A DNA stretch of 64,000 nucleotides from Halobacteriales archaeon QS_1_68_20. Lineage in GTDB: Archaea; Halobacteriota; Halobacteria; Halobacteriales; PXRE01. Each line of letters begins with the position of its first letter. Position 1 is the stretch's first letter. Below are positions 42,406 through 51,646 of the stretch, in pieces. A program made the translations under genes and the position numbers. The stretch is from the NCBI GenBank assembly GCA_003021085.1, contig PXRE01000008.1:1-64000 (forward strand), written 5' to 3'. Below the pieces are notes generated by a model. It ran no database searches. It worked only from the letters and a program-made list of their open reading frames with translations, and was not told the origin of the DNA.

Positions 42406-44071
42406 TCAGTCGTCCTCGTCTTCCAGGGTCACGTCGTCGACCCACATGTGGTACGGCTGGCTGTCCCGCCAGGCGCCGCTGGCCCAGTTGGCCACCTCCA
42501 CCGACCGGACGTCCTCACCGTGGCGCAACTCGCCCGAGTGGGTCCGACTGCTACCGGTCGCCTGGTCCTCGACGTAGACGGTGTAGGTGTCGTTCTCCCA
42601 GTCGAACGTGAACTCCACGTACACCCAGCGCTTGTAGCCGTCACCGCCGAGAGGTGCTTCGAGCCCTGCGCGTCGAAGACCTTCCACTGCGGGTTGTCCG
42701 TGGCGAAGCCCACCTCCACGTTCCCGTCGCTGTTCTTCAGCCGCACGCCGCCACCGTTGCTGTTGTGGGTCTCCCGGTAGTAGAACGAGAACCTCCGGGG
42801 TCGCTCGCCGCCGTCGTAGGCCGTCCAGCTCGCCTGGACCAGCGACGAAGAGGCCTCGAAGTTCCCGGCGGAGACGCTCCCGCGGATCGACACCCCGCGC
42901 GTGCTGAACCCGCCGTGTTGGACCGCCCAGTCGCCGAGACCGTTCTCGAAGCTATCGAACCGCGAGTCCGCGAGGACGACGACGGTCTTCGTCTCGGTCG
43001 CGGTCCGGCCGGTCGCGTCGGTGACGGTCAGTTCGACGGTGTACGTCCCCGGTTCGTCGAAGGCGTGGGTCGCGGTCGGCCCGGTCGCGGTCGTCCCGTC
43101 GCCGAACGCCCACTCATCGGTCAACTCGTCGCCGTCTGGGTCGCTGGATCCGGAGCCGTCGAACTCGACGGTCTCGCCGGGGATGGCGCTCCGGTCGGAC
43201 CCGGCGTCGGCGGTCGGCGCGTCGTTGGTACCGGGCAACTCGACCCCTGTCGTCGCCTGCCGCCGTCGCGTCGAAGGTGACCTGCTCGCCGGGGTTTGGC
43301 CGGTCGGACGTGTGCTCGAAGACCGTCCGGGGCCGGTCGTTGACGAACAGCGAGACGTTGTCGGTGGCCACGTTGCCGGCGTCGTCGGTGACGGCCAGTT
43401 CGACCGTGCGGTTGCCGAGTTCGTGGAACCGGACCGTCGCGTTCTCGCCGGTGACGTCGGTCTCGCCGTCCTCGTCTACGTCCACTCGTAGCCCTCGATG
43501 ATCCCGTCGCGGTCGTCGGACTCGCTCCCGTTGAGTTCGGCGTCCTCGTCGGCGATGACCATCCGACAATCGTCCGCGTCCGCGACGGGCGGACTGTCGG
43601 TCTCGCCGTCGCCGCCCTTGCCGCGGACCAGCACCGTCACGTCGTCGGTCAGGGTCCGGCCGTCGGCCGTCTCGACCGTCAGCGTGATCACGTGCTTGCC
43701 CACCTTCAGTTCGGTCTCGAAGGTCGGCTCGATCGAGAGGACCTCGCCGCCCCCGTCGTTGCCTTTCCCTTTGCCGTTGCCGTTGTTCCCGGCTCTCCGC
43801 CACTCGTAGGAGACGATCTCCACGTCCGCGTCGTCGGGATCCACGTCCGCGACGAACCGGACGGTCTCGTCTTTCGACGTCTCGAAGTCGGCCCCCGCGC
43901 TCACCGAGAGTTCCCGTCGTCCCGGTCGCAGACTTCGGGCGGCACGGTCCCGTCGCCTGTCTGCGACGCTACCGTGACGTCGTCCGACGGTAATTCGAGG
44001 GCTGCCAGCCCCGGCACCATCCCGACTGCCAGGGTCACCGCCAGCAGACAGACGACGGCTTTCCTCAACAT
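42406..44071 (-). pseudogene. Secreted PKD-repeat protein split by frame changes
   Basis: A signal peptide starts at 44071 (MLRKAVVCLLAVTLAVGMVPG). The coding sense then jumps frame at least four times (near 43914, 43492, 43246 and 42648). Pieces in order: a PKD-like part ending GIIEGYEW, a second part (DEDGETDVTG ... NDRPRTVFEHTSDRPNPGEQVTFDAT), a clear PKD domain (NDAPTADAGSDRSAIPGETVEFDGSGSSDPDGDELTDEWAFGDG), and a beta-sandwich end (HMWVDDVTLEDEDD). At three of the four jumps one extra G/C in a short run restores the frame, so sequencing error is likely. At 43246 part of a domain may be missing. The product would be a cell-surface adhesin-like protein. Confidence 0.8.
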
Positions 44072-44199
44072 GTTAACTAGATCACGTTAGAGAGGAAAAA
44101 TAAATTTAATTATGATTAATGGCGTGACGATACTGGCTGACCGCCCGCCGTCACGTGGTGCCAGAAGCGCCGTGCGTGCTCGCTACGGCAACTGCAGAG

Positions 44200-45273
44200 T
44201 TAGAGTCCGTCCAGCACGTCCCCGAAGGCGTCCAGCGCGGCCTGCATCTCCGCGGGGTCGTGGCCGAGGCTGACCCGTACGCCGCCCGGCGCTTCGAAGA
44301 ACCGGCCTGGCGTGAGGAGGACGTCCGCCTCCAGCGCGGCGTCGACGAGTTCGTCCCCGTCGGCGCGCTCGTGTTCGAGGAAGGCGAACGTCGCCCCGTC
44401 GAACACCGGTCCCGAGAGGTCCGGTCGGCCGGCGACGAACGTGCGGAGCAGGTCGCCGTTCTCGCGGATCACCTCGCGGGACCGGGTCAGGAGGTCGTCG
44501 CGGTGGAACAGCGCCCGCCGGGCGAGTTCGCGGCTGGGGGTGGCGACGAACGGCGTGTGGGTCATCGCGTCGCGGGCGCGCGAGACGAAGTCGGGGTCGG
44601 CGACGATCCACCCGATTCGGAGGCCGCCGAGACCGAAGACCTTCGTCAGCGAACTCGTGACGACGGCGTTCTCCATGCCCGCCGCCGTCGGGCCGCCGAA
44701 GGCACCGTCACGGGGGGCGACGCCGTAGGGCGCGTACACCTCGTCGACCAGCAGGCGGGCGTCGGCGTCGCCCGCGACGACCCCGGCGACCGCCAGCGTG
44801 TCCCGGTTCACCAGTCTGCCGCTCGGGTTGTGGCGGTTGGTGACGACGACCAGCCCCGTCTCCGGACGCGTTTCGGCGAGGATTCGTTCCGACGCCAGCG
44901 CGTACTCTGCTTCCACAGGTCTGGGGAACGTGTCGACGCCGCGGCCGAGCCACGACGGCGTGGCCCGCAGTGGCTCGTACCCGGGCGATTCGACCAGGAC
45001 GCGGTCGCCCTCGTCGGTGGCGGCGGCCACCGCCAGGAGGTTGGCCTGGGTGGCCCCCGCGGTCACCAGCACGGAGTCGGGAGTGACACCGTAGACGGTC
45101 GCCAGCTGGGCTTCGAGAGTGCGGTCCGGGGGCGGGTCCGATCGGTCGGTCAGGGATCCGGGGACCAGCCCAGCCTCTCCGGCGGCCGCCACGAGGTCGC
45201 TGGTCGCCAGGTCGTGGCTGGCCGCCTCCTTGCGGCCGTCTAGCCACGCCAGGTGCTCGATGCGTCTGGCCAT
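44200..45273 (-). CDS. PLP-dependent aminotransferase (class I/II)
   Basis: 357 residues, fold type I. VTAGATQANLLAVAAATDEGD binds the cofactor phosphate region, VVVTNRHNPSGRLV contains the Asn-Pro-x-Gly substrate motif, LLVDEVYAPYG the conserved Asp-x-x-Tyr, and SSLTKVFGLGGLRIGW the PLP Lys (Lys211). The substrate is undetermined: aspartate, histidinol-phosphate or a broad-range aminotransferase are possible. It is monocistronic and separated by 128 bases from the broken PKD gene. Confidence 0.9.
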   Translation of the reverse strand: MARRIEHLAWLDGRKEAASHDLATSDLVAAAGEAGLVPGSLTDRSDPPPDRTLEAQLATVYGVTPDSVLVTAGATQANLLAVAAATDEGDRVLVESPGYEPLRATPSWLGRGVDTFPRPVEAEYALASERILAETRPETGLVVVTNRHNPSGRLVNRDTLAVAGVVAGDADARLLVDEVYAPYGVAPRDGAFGGPTAAGMENAVVTSSLTKVFGLGGLRIGWIVADPDFVSRARDAMTHTPFVATPSRELARRALFHRDDLLTRSREVIRENGDLLRTFVAGRPDLSGPVFDGATFAFLEHERADGDELVDAALEADVLLTPGRFFEAPGGVRVSLGHDPAEMQAALDAFGDVLDGL

Positions 45274-45340
45274 AGTACCGCCTCGGCACGCCGACAGTTG
45301 TGTCTACCGGCTCGGCGGTGTGTCTGGCGATCGAGCGTGA

Positions 45341-46111
45341 TCAACCGAGCGGCGTCGCGCGCTCCCGCTCGACCTCGTACCGGGACCTGGCCCACTCGAC
45401 GGCCGCCTCGTCGTCGTTGACGATGCAGCCCCGGACGCCGGCGTCCGTGTACACCATGACGGCCGCGAGGGGGCCGTCGTCGGTCCGTGCGACGGTCAGG
45501 CCGTACTGGAAGTCCCCGGACGCCTGCATGACGGTGAGGCCACCGTTGGCCATCGCACCCTCGAACTCGTCGGCGTACGACGACAGCAACCGCTCGACGA
45601 CCGTCTCCGTGAGGACGAGTTCGACCTCGGCGCCGTCGTCGGCCAGGTCGGCGTACGTCGCCACCTGCTGGGGGTGGACCGCTGGCGTGAACTCCCGCAC
45701 GGTCGTGGCCGACGCGATGCGGTCGTACAGCGTCTCGACGGGCCTGTGTGGGTACGACCGCTCGCTCGCGACGATGCGCGCACCCTTCAGCATCGCCAGG
45801 TCGAACGGGGCGTCCCGCGACATCGACGTTAGGAGGTTCGTACCGCGGTACAGTCCCGCGATACGGCGGGTGAAGGCGGCGTACTCCCGGAGCGCGAGTT
45901 TGCCGGCCAGCGTCTGCCGGTAGCCGTTCTCGCCGCGCTCGATCAGCATCTCCGACTCCAGTTCCCGGACGCCACGGTCGATGGTCGACCGCGAGACGTC
46001 CAGCGCGCCCTCCAGTTCTGGCTTGGTCATCTCCCCGTTGCGCAACTCGGCGAGGAGGTACCCCCGCCGCTGCATCACCTCCAGGAAGTCGGCAAGGTCA
46101 GGAGCAGCCAT
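45341..46111 (-). CDS. HTH transcriptional regulator with C-terminal sensor domain
   Basis: 256 residues. The N-terminal winged helix is LAELRNGEMTKPELEGALDVSRSTIDRGVRELESEMLIERG (residues about 19-60). The C-terminal domain (LYDRIASATTVREFTPAVHPQQVATYADLADDGAEVELVLTE) resembles the sensor region of DUF1724-type archaeal regulators. An AT-rich run (atatatatac, about 46174-46183) is upstream. The long in-frame region before 46111 is not used. Its target is not obvious; it is divergent from the helicase gene. Confidence 0.85.
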   Translation of the reverse strand: MAAPDLADFLEVMQRRGYLLAELRNGEMTKPELEGALDVSRSTIDRGVRELESEMLIERGENGYRQTLAGKLALREYAAFTRRIAGLYRGTNLLTSMSRDAPFDLAMLKGARIVASERSYPHRPVETLYDRIASATTVREFTPAVHPQQVATYADLADDGAEVELVLTETVVERLLSSYADEFEGAMANGGLTVMQASGDFQYGLTVARTDDGPLAAVMVYTDAGVRGCIVNDDEAAVEWARSRYEVERERATPLG

Positions 46112-46394
46112 CGTTCCCTCGTTTCGCTCGACGCGATGGCCGAGTATGGGACTTCCTAACTTAAATAGGCAATGGATATATATACGATGAGCCGGCGGTC
46201 GCCCGTCTTCCCAAGGAGTGAGATAATGGTAGGATAACCCTAACCGGGTAATGCCGGGGTGCCTCTGACATCCGGCCATGGCCGGAGGCCGGCTTGCCCG
46301 GGCCGGCTTGCCAGCCTACGGGGACGACTCCCCCGTTTTCGAACTTTCGAGCTCCCGACAGTCGGACCGAAACCGTAAGGCGGATGGCCCGCCC
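46112..46394. other. Divergent intergenic region with short repeats
   Basis: 283 bases between divergent starts. It holds a TATA-like patch (ggatatatatac, 46172-46183; also taacttaaata, 46157-46167) for the regulator, and further on a GC-rich segment with a direct repeat ggccggcttgcc (about 46287-46298 and 46303-46314) and an inverted repeat around ggccatggcc (46274-46283). No gene is apparent. Confidence 0.45.
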
Positions 46395-48722
46395 ATGGGG
46401 ACCGTGGACGACGTCGTCGAGTGGCTGCGGAGCCGACCGTACTACGAGGGGCAGATCGAGACGACGCGGACGGAACCCGGCCGGGACCCGACGTACGCGG
46501 ACCTCGACGTCGAGTCGCGGCTGGCGTCCGCGCTGGCCGACCGCGGCATCGAACGGCCCTACCGCCACCAGACTGCCGCCGTGGAAGCCGTCCGCGAGGG
46601 CGACGACGTGGTGTTGGCGACGCCGACGGCGAGTGGCAAGAGTCTCGCGTACACCGTGCCCGCGTTCGAGCGCGCGATGGACCACGGCGGCCGGACGCTG
46701 TACTTCGCGCCGACGAACGCGCTGATCAACGACCAGGCCGAGACGCTCTCGGGCCTGGCGACGGACCTGGGATTCGGGTCCCGGGTGTCGGTCGAGCGGT
46801 ACACCGGCCAACTGGACGACGGGGAGCGCCGGGGGGTCCGGGACCGCCGGCCGACGGTGCTGTTGACGACCCCGGACATGCTCCACTACGCGCTGTTGCC
46901 ACACGCCCACCGCCTGTGGGACTGGCTGTTCTCCGGCCTGGAGACCGTCGTCGTCGACGAGGTCCACGAGTACCGCGGCGTCTTCGGGAGCCACGTGGCG
47001 CTGGTGATGCGGCGCCTGGCCAGGATCTGCGAGCGGTTCGACGCCGACCCGCAGTTCGTCTGCTGCTCGGCGACCATCCGCAATCCGGTCGAACACGCCG
47101 CCGCGGTCACCGGGCGGCCGGACGAATCCCTCACGCTGGTCGACGACGACGACAGCGGCACCGGGCCGACCCACTGGGTACTGTGGAACCCCCCGGAGTA
47201 CGCGGACGGCCAGCGCGGGACCGGCCGGCGGCGCTCGCACCACGTCGAGACGATGCGACTGCTCGCGGACCTGGTCACCCGCGGGCACCAGACCGTCGCG
47301 TTCACGCGGGCGCGCCAGACCGCCGAGCGGTACGCCAACGAGACGGCCGACCTGCTGCGCGAGCGCGGCCGGTCGGACCTGGCGGACTCGGTTGCCGCCT
47401 ACCAGGCAGCCCTGCAGGACGGCCGCCGCCGGAACCTCGAAACCGGTCTGCACGACGGCGACCTCCGGGGCGTCTGGAGCACGAACGCGCTGGAACTCGG
47501 CGTGGACGTGGGCGAACTGGACGCCGTGTTGCTGGACGGCTACCCGGGGACGCGAATGGCCGCGCGCCAGCAGGCCGGCCGCGCCGGCCGGGGTGACGAC
47601 CCGAGCCTCGTCGCCATGGTGGCCGGCGAGGACCAGCTGGACCAGTACCTGATGGCCAACCCCGGGGACTTCTTCGACGAACCGCCCGAGCGCGCCACGG
47701 TCGACCCCGCCAACGAGCAGTTGCTCCCGGACCACGTGCTGTCCGCGGCCCGGGAGAACTGGCTCTCGCCGGACGACGACCGGCACTTCGGCGAGGCGTT
47801 CCCAGGGGTGGTATCGGATCTGACCGAACAGGGGGAACTGGAGCGGCGCGAGACCGGCGACGGCGTCCGCTGGACGTACGCCAGCGACGGCAGTCCCCAG
47901 CACGAGATGGGCCTGCGGTCCATCTCCGACCGGGAGGTACAACTGTTCGACCGCCGCCGTGACGAGCGCCTGGGCAGTTTGCACCTGGCCGACGCCCTCC
48001 GGGACGCCCACCCCGGGGCCGTCTACCACCACCAGGGGCGGACCTACGAGGTGGTCGACCTGGACCTGGCGCGCGAGCGCGCGGAACTCGAACCGGTCTA
48101 CGCGGACTACTACACCCGGGTCCTCCACGAGAAGTCCATCACCGTGGAGGAGGACCTGGCCGAGCGGTCGCTGCCGAACGACGACGCGGTCCTCCGGTTC
48201 GCGGAGGTGACCATGCGCAAGCGGATCACCGGCTACGAGCGCCGTGACGCCAGTTCCGGGGAACGGCTGGCGAAGGAGTCGCTGATCCTGCCGGAGACGA
48301 CCCTGGAGACGAAGGGGCTGTACTTCACCGTCCCCGGGCCGGTGGAAACCGAACTGCGCGCCCGTGAGGGGAGTTTCGAGGGGGGGATCCACGCCGCCGA
48401 ACACGGGCTCATCTCGCTGTTCCCGCTGGAACTGCTGTGTGACCGGCGGGACGTCGGCGGCCTCTCGACGCCGCTCCACCCCCGGACCAACCGGAGCACC
48501 ATCTTCATCTACGACGGCCACCCCGGGGGTGTGGGCCTCTCACGGGGCGGATACGACCGCCTGGAGTCGCTGATGACCAGGGCCGCCGAACTGATCGAGG
48601 ATTGTGAGTGCGAGGACGAGTGTCCCGCCTGCGTCCAGTCGCCCCACTGCGGCAACGCTAACGACCCGCTGGACAAGGACCTCGCGGTCGGAGTGCTGGA
48701 CGCCGTCGGCCCCGAGCGGTGA
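46395..48722 (+). CDS. DEAD/DEAH helicase with Zn-binding C-terminus (MrfA/Hrq1-like)
   Basis: 775 residues. RecA domain 1 has RHQTAAVEAV, Walker A ATPTASGKS (75-83), and DEVH in VVVDEVHEYRGVFGSH. RecA domain 2 has VWSTNALELGVDVGELDAVLLDGYPG and QQAGRAGRG. The C-terminal DUF1998 region carries CECEDECPACVQSPHC, a four-Cys metal site. This arrangement matches the MrfA (bacterial mitomycin repair) / yeast Hrq1 branch of 3'-5' DNA helicases, so a DNA repair role is expected. The ATG at 46395 is chosen; upstream in-frame sequence is not conserved in style. Confidence 0.92.
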   Translation: MGTVDDVVEWLRSRPYYEGQIETTRTEPGRDPTYADLDVESRLASALADRGIERPYRHQTAAVEAVREGDDVVLATPTASGKSLAYTVPAFERAMDHGGRTLYFAPTNALINDQAETLSGLATDLGFGSRVSVERYTGQLDDGERRGVRDRRPTVLLTTPDMLHYALLPHAHRLWDWLFSGLETVVVDEVHEYRGVFGSHVALVMRRLARICERFDADPQFVCCSATIRNPVEHAAAVTGRPDESLTLVDDDDSGTGPTHWVLWNPPEYADGQRGTGRRRSHHVETMRLLADLVTRGHQTVAFTRARQTAERYANETADLLRERGRSDLADSVAAYQAALQDGRRRNLETGLHDGDLRGVWSTNALELGVDVGELDAVLLDGYPGTRMAARQQAGRAGRGDDPSLVAMVAGEDQLDQYLMANPGDFFDEPPERATVDPANEQLLPDHVLSAARENWLSPDDDRHFGEAFPGVVSDLTEQGELERRETGDGVRWTYASDGSPQHEMGLRSISDREVQLFDRRRDERLGSLHLADALRDAHPGAVYHHQGRTYEVVDLDLARERAELEPVYADYYTRVLHEKSITVEEDLAERSLPNDDAVLRFAEVTMRKRITGYERRDASSGERLAKESLILPETTLETKGLYFTVPGPVETELRAREGSFEGGIHAAEHGLISLFPLELLCDRRDVGGLSTPLHPRTNRSTIFIYDGHPGGVGLSRGGYDRLESLMTRAAELIEDCECEDECPACVQSPHCGNANDPLDKDLAVGVLDAVGPER

Positions 48723-48818
48723 GCGGGCGCGGTCGAACCTGTCGGGCAGCCTGGAGTAGTGCGACCGCCGTACACGACCACCCCAAGAACGTTAACGACG
48801 GCTCGCGTAGGCCGGTCC

Positions 48819-49271
48819 ATGAGCGACGCGGATTCGGAACTGGAAGAGCTTCGACGCAAGAAACTCGAAGAACTGCGCGAGTCGGCCGAGGACGGAACCC
48901 CCGGGGCTGACGGCCCGGACGGTGCCGACGACGCCGAGGGCCAGTCGGCGACGCCGGACGAACCGGTCTACCTGGAGGAGACCGACGGCTTCCAGTCGTT
49001 CGTCCAGTCCCACGACGTGGTACTGGTGGACTTCTTCGCGGACTGGTGTGGCCCGTGCAAGCAGATGGATCCGGTGGTGAGCAACGTAGCGGCCGAGACG
49101 GACGCCGCCGTCCTCAAGGTCGACATCGACGCCAACCAGCGGCTGGCCGCCGCACAGAGCGTCCGTAGCGTCCCGACGCTCGTGCTGTTCGCCGACGGCG
49201 AGCCGGCAGAACGGCTCGTCGGTGCCCAGGGCGAGCGCCAGCTCCGGTCGCTGATCGACCGATACGCCTGA
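48819..49271 (+). CDS. Thioredoxin with acidic N-terminal extension
   Basis: 150 residues. Residues about 55-150 are a standard thioredoxin with WCGPC at 76-80 and the cis-Pro loop SVRSVPTLVLFADGE. The N-terminal 50 residues are a charged helix (ELEELRRKKLEELRES) plus an acidic, disordered linker, found in other haloarchaeal thioredoxins. It could serve the BCP-type peroxiredoxin at 15.4 kb. ATG at 48819 chosen. Confidence 0.92.
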   Translation: MSDADSELEELRRKKLEELRESAEDGTPGADGPDGADDAEGQSATPDEPVYLEETDGFQSFVQSHDVVLVDFFADWCGPCKQMDPVVSNVAAETDAAVLKVDIDANQRLAAAQSVRSVPTLVLFADGEPAERLVGAQGERQLRSLIDRYA

Positions 49272-49351
49272 GCGACAGGTCCGAACGCTGGCAAGTAGGA
49301 GCGTTGATGGGTAGCGACAGTTATTTTTACAGGACGGGCAATCTCGTACAC

Positions 49352-50155
49352 ATGGGTGCCAGCGCCTTCGTCGACCGGATCAAGCAGCCCGAATACACTG
49401 GAGAGAACCGGTGTATTCCCTGTACCGTAACGAACGTCGCCATCGCGGCGGTACTGGCCATCGGACTCGGATACGTCTGGCTTCCGGCTGCGGGTATCGG
49501 GTTCTTCCTGATCTCGCTGGCCGCGATTTACTTCCGAGGGTATTTGGTCCCGTACACGCCCCAGCTGACGAAGCAGTACTTCCCCGACAGGGTCCTGCGG
49601 TGGTTCGACAAGGAACCGGCCCACGACGTGCCGGTCGCCGGATCCGAAGCCGACATCGACCCCGAACCGGTCCTGCTGGAGGCCCGCGCCGTCGAAGTGT
49701 GCAAGGGCGGCGAGGACCTCTGTGCGACCGACGAGTTCGCCAGTGCCTGGCGCGAGGAGATCAAGTCCCTGCGGGAGGACGGCAACCTCGAGCAGCGGCT
49801 GGCCGAGGTCCTGGAGGTCGACCAGAGTGACGTCGAGATCGCCGAGCGCGAGGAGTTCGCGCTGGTCCACGCCGAGGGGCAGCCGGTCGCCCGCTGGGAG
49901 TCGAAGGCGGCGCTGATCGCCGACATGGCCGCCGTCCCCGAACTCCGCCAGCGCACCGTCGGATGGGACGAAATGGACCTCCAGGTCCGCGGGCGCCTGC
50001 TCAACGGCGTCCGGGTGTTCGCCGAGCAGTGCCCGAGTTGCGACGGCCCCGTCGACTTCTCCCAGGAGACCGTCGAGTCCTGCTGCCGGACCGTCGACGT
50101 CGTCGCCCTCGGCTGTGAGGACTGCGGCGCGCGACTGCTGGAAGTCGAGACGTAA
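49352..50155 (+). CDS. Conserved haloarchaeal membrane protein with C-terminal Cys cluster
   Basis: 267 residues. IPCTVTNVAIAAVLAIGLGYVWLPAAGIGFFLISLAAIYFRGYLVPYTP forms two membrane helices; a soluble domain follows (residues about 85-220). The C-terminus has four cysteines arranged as CPSC, CC and CEDC, which may bind zinc. A tatttttac TATA-like patch lies about 22-30 bases before the ATG, so the start at 49352 is well supported and leaderless. I know of no function. Confidence 0.82.
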   Translation: MGASAFVDRIKQPEYTGENRCIPCTVTNVAIAAVLAIGLGYVWLPAAGIGFFLISLAAIYFRGYLVPYTPQLTKQYFPDRVLRWFDKEPAHDVPVAGSEADIDPEPVLLEARAVEVCKGGEDLCATDEFASAWREEIKSLREDGNLEQRLAEVLEVDQSDVEIAEREEFALVHAEGQPVARWESKAALIADMAAVPELRQRTVGWDEMDLQVRGRLLNGVRVFAEQCPSCDGPVDFSQETVESCCRTVDVVALGCEDCGARLLEVET

Positions 50156-50380
50156 CGCCATCCAGACGCCGTCGAACACTGTTCTCGCGGGGGTTCCAAC
50201 GCTGGCCGGTAGTGCCGTCGCCCCACCGGCCGTAGCTCCAGTTTCCAAAATATTACACTCCAGAATCTAACGTCAGGACAACTGGCGACCCAGGCCCGGG
50301 TCGAACCGCCGATACCCCCGTAGGACTATCGACTCTGCCGTCCGTTCGTTCGACGGCCGGGGCGTTCCCGGCGACCGATC

Positions 50381-50530
50381 ATGGCCCAGGCAATCGAACT
50401 CGCCCACGACCTCGCCGAACGCATCGACCGCCACCGCGAGGAAGGCGAGAGCCGCGAGGAGTTCGTCCGGGAACTGCTCGACGTGTACAAGACCGAGGGG
50501 CGGTTCGTCCGGGAAGGGTACTCCGAGTGA
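50381..50530 (+). CDS. 49-residue helical protein
   Basis: The ATG at 50381 gives MAQAIELAHDLAERIDRHR..., a charged amphipathic helix pair ending GRFVREGYSE. Its size and pattern recall small antitoxin-like or ribbon-helix-helix-associated proteins, but I see no strand segment and no toxin partner. Evidence is coding-style bias plus the clean start and stop. Confidence 0.55.
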   Translation: MAQAIELAHDLAERIDRHREEGESREEFVRELLDVYKTEGRFVREGYSE

Positions 50531-50615
50531 TGGCCGCACCGACCGCCGGGCCGGCGACGGGCCCGGCATCCCTGCCCTTCCGCCAGTAGAGCGATCCGGT
50601 GACAGGGCCGAACGG

Positions 50616-51271
50616 CTACCCATCGAGCGGTCGTCTCCCGGTGCGCATCCTGACGTACACCCGGTACAGCGGGAAGAGGACGTCCTCCACGCGACCAGAG
50701 AGCGCCGTCTCGCTCGCGTAGACGACCACCGGCACCCCGGCCTCGCCCGCCCGGTCGATGACCAGGTCCGGGGTGCTCCCGAGCACCCAGCGTTTCAGGC
50801 CGCGGTTCCGTGAGGCGCCGACGAACAACGGCCCGCCGTTTTCGGCGGCCGTCGAGACCAGCCCCTCCGCGACCGTCTCGGCCTCGACTGTCTGGCGGTT
50901 CACCGTGATGTCGGCCGGGAGCGCGTCGACGGTGGCCTGGGGATCCTCCGGCGTCCCGCCCTCCCCGGTCGGGTCGACGGAGATGACGTTGACCTCGACG
51001 CCCTGCTCGGCCGTCGCTCCGACCGTCTCCAGGAGCGCCTGGTGATGGGGCCGCCGCCAGCGCCGACGTTGACGGTCGAGAAGCCGTCGGCGTCCGCGAC
51101 CCCCGAGACGTACAGGACCTCACAGGGTGCGTTGTACTCGACGTGGTCGGCGACGTCGTGGTGTTCCTCCGGGTAGCCCATCACGATGCGGTCGACGTCG
51201 TGTTCGCGGGCCGTCCTGACGACGTCGAACCCGACGTCCCGCAGACCCCGAGCGTCCTGATGTCTCGACCA
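50616..51271 (-). pseudogene. UspA-like domain protein remnant, possibly a permease C-terminus
   Basis: Two frames combine into one tandem universal-stress-like sequence. The first reads VGFDVVRTAREHDVDRIVMGYPEEHHDVADHVEYNAPCEVLYVSG ... NVGAGGGP; the second continues HHQALLETVGATAEQGVEVNVISVDPTGEGG ... GPLFVGASRNRGLKRWVLGSTPDLVIDRAGEAGVPVVVYASETALSGRVEDVLFPLYRVYVRM. One extra C at 51047-51050 joins them. No start codon or complete N-terminal domain is present. The end closely recalls the cytosolic UspA tail of haloarchaeal APC-type cationic amino acid permeases, so this may be the 3' remnant of one. Confidence 0.7.
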
Positions 51272-51381
51272 TTACGTCCCGGTAGGGCGCGCTGGCCGGT
51301 AAGAGCTATTCAGCCGCTGATTGCCGGTTACTTCCCTCGACCTCACAGCGGCCGGAGACGCGCCCCGTCGTCCGGAATCGC

Positions 51382-51634
51382 TCAGGACTCCTCGTCGGAC
51401 GAGTCGCCATCCTCGGGTAGCAACGCCTCCACGTCGACGCTCCGGCAACTCGTGAGCCCGCCGCTGACGCCGGCGACGGTCGACGCCGTGGGCGAGGCCA
51501 TCGAGAACCGCTTGCCCGTCGTCTACGACGGTGATCGAGCAGTCGACGTCGCTCTCCCCGAACCCGGTCTCAATCAGATGGACGTCGCCTGGGTTGTCCT
51601 CGGCGACCAGGACCCCCAGTGGTTCCTCGACCAT
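51382..51634 (-). pseudogene. Truncated CheY-like response regulator
   Basis: Starts correctly at 51634: MVEEPLGVLVAEDNPGDVHLIETGFGESDVDCSITVVDDGQAVLDGLAHG, the first third of a haloarchaeal receiver with the Glu-Asp metal pair. After about residue 47 the receiver sequence stops: the phospho-acceptor Asp, the Thr and the Lys are all missing. In another frame a tail ending EALLPEDGDSSDEES follows to 51382. An internal deletion is the simplest explanation. It lies 12 bases downstream of the histidine kinase gene, where a cognate regulator is expected. Confidence 0.75.
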
Positions 51635-51646
51635 GTGACAGTGGGA

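Noticed and set aside
46161..48521. 786-codon frame antisense to the helicase
   Set aside because: Same reason: the helicase motifs fix the coding strand, and the antisense protein is unlike any family.
51272..51634. A 120-residue intact protein covering the response-regulator start
   Set aside because: Only the first third is receiver-like; the rest is Arg-rich frame noise, so I report a truncated gene ending in another frame instead.
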